Shown in pieces: positions 5,493 through 5,590 of a stretch of DNA of 5,590 bases (position 1 is its first letter; every line of letters starts with the position of its first letter). The DNA lies in the NCBI GenBank assembly GCA_934776915.1, contig CAKVNA010000063.1, positions 1-5,590 on the forward strand. Direction: 5' to 3'. The stretch comes from an uncultured Clostridia bacterium. Its GTDB lineage: Bacteria; Bacillota; Clostridia; Christensenellales; UBA1242. The notes below the pieces were generated by a model. The model was not told the origin of the DNA, made no database searches, and saw only the letters and a program-made list of their open reading frames with translations. Made by a program: the position numbers and the translations under genes.

Positions 5493-5542
5493 CTAAATAC
5501 TAATTTTTTCCGTATTTTTTAGAAGAAATCAATAAAAATGGC

Positions 5543-5590
5543 CTATTCCTCTCTGTTTTTGTTAAGTTTTTTTGACTGTTTAAGTACTTC
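5543..5590 (-). CDS. Possible C-terminal end of an unidentified gene
   Basis: From the right edge a minus-strand frame reads EVLKQSKKLNKNREE and stops at TAG (5543-5545). The charged, lysine-rich tail and the terminator 50 bases downstream are what one expects at the end of a real gene. A second frame stays open slightly longer, so the choice of frame is not certain. Too little is present to say what the protein is. The rest of 5493-5542 is AT-rich spacer. Confidence 0.3.
   Translation of the reverse strand, partial: EVLKQSKKLNKNREE

Noticed and set aside
1..5590. Mobile elements, CRISPR arrays or a defence system
   Set aside because: No transposase or integrase, direct-repeat array, phage gene or attachment-like duplication is visible; the genes are housekeeping.

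Overview
The window reads as a piece of chromosome from a low-GC, Gram-positive-like bacterium, most likely an uncultured relative of the Firmicutes (Clostridia or a nearby line). Supporting this are the AT-rich spacers, near-consensus housekeeping (sigma-A type) promoters, AGGAG-type ribosome binding sites, short intrinsic terminators with long U-runs, a four-domain S1 protein of the Firmicutes size class, and a zinc-binding (four-Cys) ribosomal protein L28. Tryptophan is encoded by TGG and the complete genes end in TAA, so nothing points to a Mycoplasma-type code. I cannot name a genus.

Layout, left to right. 1-755 (-): the first 251 codons of a gene cut by the window edge; it carries an HEMWH zinc-protease motif followed by DHSAEL and looks SprT/Spartan-like. 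Its promoter is at 807-834. 856-1694 (-): a FabG-type short-chain dehydrogenase and its terminator, preceded after a 50-base gap by 1745-3421 (-), glutaminyl-tRNA synthetase. The two form one transcription unit, driven by a strong promoter at 3626-3654 through a leader of about 200 nt. The first ~113 nt of that leader can fold into a long helix closing a three-way junction. 3674-3916 (-): rpmB (L28) with its own promoter and terminator. 4028-4182 (+): a monocistronic tRNA-Thr(CGT), the only plus-strand gene, with promoter and terminator. 4257-5411 (-): an S1-domain protein with a terminator whose hairpin reuses the last codons. 5459-5590 (-): the terminator and possibly the last codons of a gene lying beyond the right edge.

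Most of the window is translation machinery (GlnRS, L28, tRNA-Thr, S1), with one lipid-type reductase and one putative DNA-protein-crosslink or stress protease. Each unit has its own promoter and terminator, so they are neighbours rather than one operon, apart from glnS-fabG.

There is no sign of a mobile element, CRISPR array or defence system. The observations most worth following are the structured glnS leader RNA (not a T-box), the conflicting start signals of the S1 gene, the altered KMSKS loop of GlnRS, the C55 T-loop of the tRNA, and the edge-truncated SprT-like gene.
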